From positions 1-9,123 of the forward strand of contig CALAKO010000248.1 of assembly GCA_937922955.1 (NCBI GenBank): 9,123 bases of DNA, written 5' to 3'. This document shows, one piece after another, positions 6,160 through 9,123 of this stretch (positions are counted from its first letter, which is position 1; every line of letters begins with the position of its first letter). A program made the position numbers and the translations under genes. The notes beneath the pieces are model-generated. The model had not been told where the DNA came from. It searched no databases and saw only the letters and a list, made by a program, of their open reading frames with translations. This DNA comes from an uncultured Peptococcaceae bacterium. GTDB lineage: Bacteria; Bacillota; Peptococcia; Peptococcales; Peptococcaceae.

Positions 6160-6849
6160 ATGAAAAACACACTTGTACTCACCAGCGGCGGGGTCGATTC
6201 CACCACCGCCCTGGCCCTCGCCATTGAAAAATACGGCAAAGACCACGTCCTTGCATTATCCATTTCCTACGGTCAAAAACACAGCAAAGAGATTGAAGCT
6301 GCCAAGGCCGTTGCCCGCCATTACGGCGTGGAACAACTCTTTCTTGACCTCGGTCTCATCTTCCAATACAGCAACTGCTCACTCCTGCAACAGTCCACCG
6401 AAGACATTCCCGAAGAAAGCTACGCTGAGCAAATCGAAAAAACCGGCGGTGAAACGCCGGTCAGCACCTATGTGCCATTCCGCAACGGACTCTTTCTCTC
6501 CGCCGCTGCCAGCATCGCGCTGAGCCGCGATTGCGAAGTCATCTACTATGGCGCTCACGCCGACGATGCCGCTGGCTTCGCCTATCCCGACTGTTCCTTA
6601 GTGTTCAACAACGCCATGAACACCGCCATTTATGAGGGCTCCGGCCATCAGCTGCGCATCGAAGCACCGTTCGTCAACAAAAACAAGTCCGACATCGTTG
6701 CTCTTGGCCTCCGGCTTAACGTGCCTTACGAGTTAACCTGGTCCTGCTACGAAGGTGGCAATAAGCCTTGCGGCAAATGCGGCACCTGCATCGACCGCGC
6801 AGCCGCCTTTGCCGCCAATGGTGTTACCGATCCTGCCCTCGCTGACTAA
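6160..6849 (+). CDS. queC: 7-cyano-7-deazaguanine synthase QueC
   Basis: ATP-dependent ligase that converts 7-carboxy-7-deazaguanine and ammonia to preQ0, the nitrile. The 229-residue protein starts with the PP-loop ATP pyrophosphatase motif LTSGGVDSTT (7-16). SYGQKH (36-41) and VPFRNGLFLS (105-114) are typical QueC segments, as is GAHADDAAGFAYPDC (131-145). The structural zinc site is C196, C204, C207 and C210 in WSCYEGGNKPCGKCGTC. The chosen ATG has AAAGGAG 9 bases upstream; in-frame codons upstream read through the end of queE and are not used. It lies 34 bases after queE and 15 bases before queF in the same operon. Confidence 0.96.
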   Translation: MKNTLVLTSGGVDSTTALALAIEKYGKDHVLALSISYGQKHSKEIEAAKAVARHYGVEQLFLDLGLIFQYSNCSLLQQSTEDIPEESYAEQIEKTGGETPVSTYVPFRNGLFLSAAASIALSRDCEVIYYGAHADDAAGFAYPDCSLVFNNAMNTAIYEGSGHQLRIEAPFVNKNKSDIVALGLRLNVPYELTWSCYEGGNKPCGKCGTCIDRAAAFAANGVTDPALAD

Positions 6850-6864
6850 GAAAGGAGCCTTCCC

Positions 6865-7350
6865 ATGTCCAGAGAAAACGAAAATCTGACCCTGCTCGGC
6901 AATCAAAACGTCACCTATCACACCGATTACACCCCGGACATTCTCGAATCCTTCGATAACAAACATCCGGAAAACGACTACTTTGTCAAATTCAACTGCC
7001 CAGAATTCACCAGTCTCTGCCCAATCACCGGTCAGCCGGATTTTGCCACCATCTACATCTCTTATGTGCCGGATCAAAAGCTCGTGGAAAGCAAAAGCCT
7101 CAAACTCTACCTCTTCTCCTTCCGCAACCACGGCGACTTCCACGAAGACTGCATCAACATCATCATGAACGACCTGGTGCGTCTGCTTGATCCAAAGTAC
7201 ATCGAAGTGTGGGGAAAATTTCTGCCTCGCGGCGGTCTCTCCATCGACCCATACTGCAACCACGGCAAAGCGGGCACCAAATGGGAAACCACCGCGGCCC
7301 AGCGCCTGGCCTGGCACGACATGATGCCAGAAATGGTCAACAACCGCTAA
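6865..7350 (+). CDS. queF: NADPH-dependent preQ0 reductase QueF (type I, unimodular)
   Basis: Reduces the nitrile preQ0 to the amine preQ1 with two NADPH, the last step before insertion into tRNA by Tgt. At 161 residues it is the short, single T-fold type found in Bacillus, not the longer two-domain E. coli type. The nucleophilic cysteine is C52 in FTSLCPITGQPDF, with the proton-donating D59. ESKSLKLYLFSFRNHGDFHE (75-94) is the QueF NADPH/substrate motif, with H93 and E94 equivalent to H96/E97 of the Bacillus enzyme. AAAGGAG stands 7 bases before the ATG. It is the final gene of the operon; its product is the presumed riboswitch ligand. A hairpin terminator begins at the stop codon. Confidence 0.97.
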   Translation: MSRENENLTLLGNQNVTYHTDYTPDILESFDNKHPENDYFVKFNCPEFTSLCPITGQPDFATIYISYVPDQKLVESKSLKLYLFSFRNHGDFHEDCINIIMNDLVRLLDPKYIEVWGKFLPRGGLSIDPYCNHGKAGTKWETTAAQRLAWHDMMPEMVNNR

Positions 7351-7387
7351 AAAAATGTGGACTGCATGCTTGCAGCCCACATTTTTT
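7350..7387. terminator. Bidirectional rho-independent terminator between queF and the GNAT gene
   Basis: The outer stem pairs 7350-7360 with 7377-7387 (11 bp, A-rich against T-rich). After one A/C mismatch the inner stem CTGCA/TGCAG (7362-7366 with 7371-7375) closes a 4-base loop. The T-run serves queF on the plus strand; on the minus strand the A-run of the other arm gives a T-run after the acetyltransferase gene. The hairpin includes the last base of the queF stop codon and two bases of the convergent gene's stop codon. Confidence 0.93.
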
Positions 7388-7922
7388 ATTTGTCGTTCAA
7401 ACGCACATCCATCTCAATCCACTCTTCATCGCCCCAGGTCGAATCCGAGGCGCCGATCTCGTTGAATCCAAAGAAGCGATACATCTCCACACGGTGCGCC
7501 AAACAAGTGAGCACCACACGCTTGGTGCCTCGCGCCCGCTCGCGCTGGAGATACTGTGCCATCATCTCTCGTGCCAAGCCTTGGCGGCGATAATCCGGCA
7601 ACACATTCACGCCCAGAATCATAACGTTACAGCCCTCAGGATTATGCAAGGCAGCATCGGTATAGATGGCATCGCGCAGTGTCTCATCATTCGTTGCCAG
7701 CCCATCGATAAAGCCAGCAATTTTTCCCGTCGCACGATCCACTGCCACCAGAAACCATTCCGGCGCTACGGCCACACGCGCACGCATGATCTCTGGCTTG
7801 CAGGCTTCATGAGGTGGAAAACAGGTGGTTTCAATTTCCACCGCCTGCTCCATCTCCTCCGGCAAAATGCTGCGAAACGTGAAACGCTCTTTGATGCGAT
7901 TTGAATTCAATCCATGCTCCAT
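7386..7922 (-). CDS. GNAT-family N-acetyltransferase (AANAT-like)
   Basis: Transfers acetyl from acetyl-CoA to an amine; the substrate cannot be predicted. In the 178-residue protein FTFRSILPEEMEQAVEIETT (14-33) is the first strand and helix typical of the group related to serotonin acetyltransferases. MILGVNVLPDYRRQGLAREM (101-120) is motif A, with the acetyl-CoA pyrophosphate loop R112-R113-Q114-G115-L116-A117. VVLTCLAHRVEMYRFFGFNE (136-155) is motif B with the conserved MYRFFGF segment. I chose the ATG at 7922 because AGGGGG lies 7 bases upstream and a clear promoter lies further up; a longer reading from 7988 would start inside the -35 box. It is monocistronic and convergent with queF. 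The arsC-like gene upstream ends 16 bases before this promoter with no terminator visible, so read-through into it is possible. Confidence 0.9.
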   Translation of the reverse strand: MEHGLNSNRIKERFTFRSILPEEMEQAVEIETTCFPPHEACKPEIMRARVAVAPEWFLVAVDRATGKIAGFIDGLATNDETLRDAIYTDAALHNPEGCNVMILGVNVLPDYRRQGLAREMMAQYLQRERARGTKRVVLTCLAHRVEMYRFFGFNEIGASDSTWGDEEWIEMDVRLNDK

Positions 7923-7959
7923 AATATAGCCCCCTGACAATAGTGTTTCATTCTCAGAC

Positions 7960-7988
7960 AGCATAGCACATGATGCGTCACGTCTCAA
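7960..7988 (-). promoter_or_regulatory. Promoter of the GNAT gene
   Basis: Minus-strand TTGAGA (7988-7983), a 17-base spacer and TATGCT (7965-7960) preceded by TGC, an extended -10. Both hexamers match the consensus well. Transcription would start near 7953, about 30 bases before the ATG. Confidence 0.75.
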
Positions 7989-8003
7989 CGGGTAAGATGT
8001 CGC

Positions 8004-8438
8004 TCATTCTACGATCAGACCAGCTTGCAGCCGCGCCTTCAGATCAAGTACCTTATTGTGAATGGCATCGATGGTGCCCAGAAATACCTCGTCGCTTGCG
8101 CCCGTCGGATCCTCCAGCCCCCAGTCCTCACGATGACGGCATGGCAGCTGCGGGCACTGCACATTACAGCCCATCGTCACCACCACGTCCACCGCAGGAA
8201 TCTCTGTCAGCAGCTTGCTGTGCTGCGTAGCACGCATGTCCACACCATACTTTTCCAGCATCAAACGCACCGCATCGGGATTGATCTGCGGCACAGTTTC
8301 CGTGCCTGCTGAATAACTTTCAAACACATCCGCTGCCAGCAGCGTTCCTAATGCTTCCGCAATCTGGCTGCGGCAAGAATTGTGTACGCACACAAACGCA
8401 ACTTTAGGTTTCTTTTCAAATACTATTTGGTTATTCAT
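8004..8438 (-). CDS. arsC: ArsC-like arsenate reductase (thioredoxin type, low-molecular-weight phosphatase fold)
   Basis: Reduces arsenate to arsenite by a cysteine cascade that thioredoxin resets; alternatively a low-molecular-weight protein tyrosine phosphatase. In the 144-residue protein FVCVHNSCRSQ holds the P-loop C-x5-R (C17, R23), and SAGTE (43-47) and NPDAV (53-57) are the usual following motifs. VVVTMGCNVQCPQLPC carries C91, C95 and C100, candidates for the second and third redox cysteines, and EDWGLEDPTG supplies the general acid D110-P111. Cysteine spacing differs from Bacillus ArsC, where C82 and C89 are seven apart. The start ATG at 8438 overlaps the upstream gene by 8 bp and lacks a strong ribosome binding site, so coupled translation is likely. 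The neighbouring small thioredoxin supports reductase activity. Confidence 0.85.
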   Translation of the reverse strand: MNNQIVFEKKPKVAFVCVHNSCRSQIAEALGTLLAADVFESYSAGTETVPQINPDAVRLMLEKYGVDMRATQHSKLLTEIPAVDVVVTMGCNVQCPQLPCRHREDWGLEDPTGASDEVFLGTIDAIHNKVLDLKARLQAGLIVE

Positions 8439-8754
8439 CACAGTCACACTTAATATTTCCAGCAATAATCTCTTTCCAATCTCCAATAATATTGTGTGTC
8501 CAACAGTCATCTGCACCTGCTGCTTCACGCATGGTCAGCGCTAAAATATAGCTTAGTTCTTCTACAGTCGCTCCAGCTTCCAATGCACCTTTAAAATGCT
8601 TTTTTACACACGGCTCACTGCGTCCTTTGATCGAAAGAGCAAAACAAATAAACTGATAGTTTTTTTCATCAATGGGACGCATCTCCTTAAATAAAGCGTC
8701 CCATTCATCCATTTTAGCAACAAATTCAGGACAAAACTCGGCTAACATTCTCAT
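8431..8754 (-). CDS. Carboxymuconolactone decarboxylase (CMD/AhpD) family protein
   Basis: A 107-residue all-helical CMD-fold protein. AhpD-type members use C-x2-C and a histidine to reduce peroxides or pass electrons. Here the core reads IKGRSEPCVKKHFKGALEAG (42-61): only the second cysteine, C49, and H53 are kept, and the first is serine (S46). C84 in ADDCWTHN and the tail KCDCDE (C103, C105) are extra cysteines. With a single core cysteine, a classical CxxC peroxidase is unlikely; a thiol relay or scaffold role is inference. GGAGG lies 9 bases before the ATG, which overlaps the upstream thioredoxin stop (ATGA), and the 3' end overlaps arsC by 8 bp. By my hand count GC over 8461-8760 is about 39%, clearly below the flanking genes, suggesting a different origin. 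Confidence 0.85.
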   Translation of the reverse strand: MRMLAEFCPEFVAKMDEWDALFKEMRPIDEKNYQFICFALSIKGRSEPCVKKHFKGALEAGATVEELSYILALTMREAAGADDCWTHNIIGDWKEIIAGNIKCDCDE

Positions 8755-9044
8755 TTATCGGTTCCTCCAATCTGCTTTAGCAAAGGAATTATATCAGCCT
8801 TTTTCATTACCTTTCCAGTAGATACCACTTTCCCATCCACCACTAGCGCCGGCGTGGTCATAACGCCATACGCCGCAATCTGAGCAATGTCCGTTACATA
8901 AGACACCTCTTCAGCCAATCCCAATTCAGCAGCAGCCTCGCGCACAACCTGTTCCAGAGCATGGCATTTTGCACACCCTGTGCCCAGCACAACAATGCCT
9001 TTTCTCGCTGGTGCCTGAGCGCCATTCGCGCACGACGCATCCAC
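8751..9044 (-). CDS. Small thioredoxin-like protein (TM0996/MTH895 family)
   Basis: Redox-active thiol protein of the small thioredoxin group. The core starts at GIVVLGTGCAKC, with active site C24-A-K-C27 (numbered from GTG 9044). YGVMTTPALVVDGKVVSTGK (59-78) contains the cis-proline P65 after the TT pair, and a C-terminal helix follows. Family members often lie beside ArsC and arsenic permeases, so it may reduce the ArsC-like protein encoded two genes downstream. The gene ends in an ATGA overlap with the CMD gene. The start is uncertain: GTG 9044 has no clear ribosome binding site, and the same frame remains open upstream for 11 more codons with a cysteine-rich, family-like sequence (EKSCCCGKVDASC) but no start codon before a TGA at 9079-9081. 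A frameshift near 9062-9067 may hide the real N-terminus. Confidence 0.85.
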   Translation of the reverse strand: MDASCANGAQAPARKGIVVLGTGCAKCHALEQVVREAAAELGLAEEVSYVTDIAQIAAYGVMTTPALVVDGKVVSTGKVMKKADIIPLLKQIGGTDK

Positions 9045-9123
9045 CTTGCCACAGCAGCAGCTTTTTTCTGGCTCATCTCAGAAATCGGTTGGAATACAAG
9101 GACCTTGGTAACGACAGGAACCG
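9045..9123 (-). other. Upstream edge: possible frame-shifted 5' end of the thioredoxin gene or end of an upstream gene
   Basis: On the minus strand one frame is open from the edge and includes VPVVTKVLVFQPISEMSQKK. At a run of six As (9062-9067 on the plus strand as Ts) a -1 slip would join it to SCCCGKVDASC of the thioredoxin frame. The other two frames hit stops here. No promoter or good ribosome binding site is visible. Whether this is an indel, a pseudogene scar or two separate genes cannot be decided from the window. Confidence 0.4.

Noticed and set aside
7923..7988. Longer N-terminus of the acetyltransferase from ATG 7988
   Set aside because: It would start inside the -35 box of a good promoter; ATG 7922 has AGGGGG at proper spacing.
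8439..8528. Longer N-terminus of the ArsC-like protein from 8528
   Set aside because: It would lie inside the CMD gene; the P-loop already sits at the usual distance from the ATG at 8438.
9079..9081. TGA upstream of the thioredoxin read as selenocysteine
   Set aside because: No selenocysteine insertion hairpin was apparent and no cysteine or redox motif context supports it; a frameshift explains the region better.
9097..9107. CAAGGACCTTG palindrome near the right edge as an operator
   Set aside because: Five-base arms are short enough to occur by chance, and no promoter is visible beside it.
1..9123. CRISPR array, IS element, tRNA or phage genes
   Set aside because: No regularly spaced direct repeats, transposase motifs, terminal inverted repeats or cloverleaf sequences were seen on either strand.

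Overview
The window looks like a chromosomal segment of a Bacillota (Firmicutes) bacterium with moderately high GC. The evidence is the strong purine-rich ribosome binding sites before most genes, a preQ1-I type riboswitch leader, QueH in place of QueG, a TopB with the same architecture and size as the Bacillus enzyme, an SdpR/SdpI pair, and a thioredoxin-type ArsC. I cannot name the genus; Negativicutes or Clostridia with GC in the mid-50s would fit. I see no IS element, tRNA, rRNA or CRISPR array.

Layout. (1) Positions 1-1150, minus strand: queH (epoxyqueuosine reductase), joined by an ATGA overlap to a flavodoxin-fold NADPH:FMN reductase/iron-sulfur flavoprotein that runs off the left edge. 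(2) 1246-3429, plus: topB (DNA topoisomerase III), divergent from queH. (3) 3438-3480: a perfect 15-bp hairpin acting as a shared terminator. (4) 3481-4774, minus: an SdpR-type ArsR repressor overlapping an SdpI-type membrane protein with an added C-terminal soluble domain, and a near-perfect palindrome in front. (5) 4860-7350, plus: a consensus promoter, preQ1-I riboswitch, rho-independent terminator, then queD-queE-queC-queF, and a second bidirectional terminator. (6) 7386-7922, minus: a GNAT acetyltransferase with its own promoter. (7) 8004-9044, minus: a small thioredoxin, a carboxymuconolactone-decarboxylase (CMD/AhpD) protein and an ArsC-like arsenate reductase, all with overlapping ends. 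Their operon starts beyond the right edge.

How it works together. QueD, QueE, QueC and QueF turn 7,8-dihydroneopterin triphosphate into preQ1, the precursor of the tRNA base queuosine. QueH performs the last step, epoxyqueuosine to queuosine. The four-gene operon appears to be switched off by its own product through transcription termination. queH lies 4 kb away without that leader, next to a flavoprotein that might feed it electrons. FolE, Tgt and QueA are not in the window. The right-hand cluster looks like a thiol-based arsenate/oxidative detoxification module. The SdpR/SdpI pair looks like self-protection against a peptide toxin, with no toxin genes nearby.

Most notable for follow-up: the QueH-flavoprotein pair; the SdpI protein with an extra C-terminal domain; the terminator/antiterminator geometry of the que leader; and the apparent reading-frame break just before the thioredoxin.
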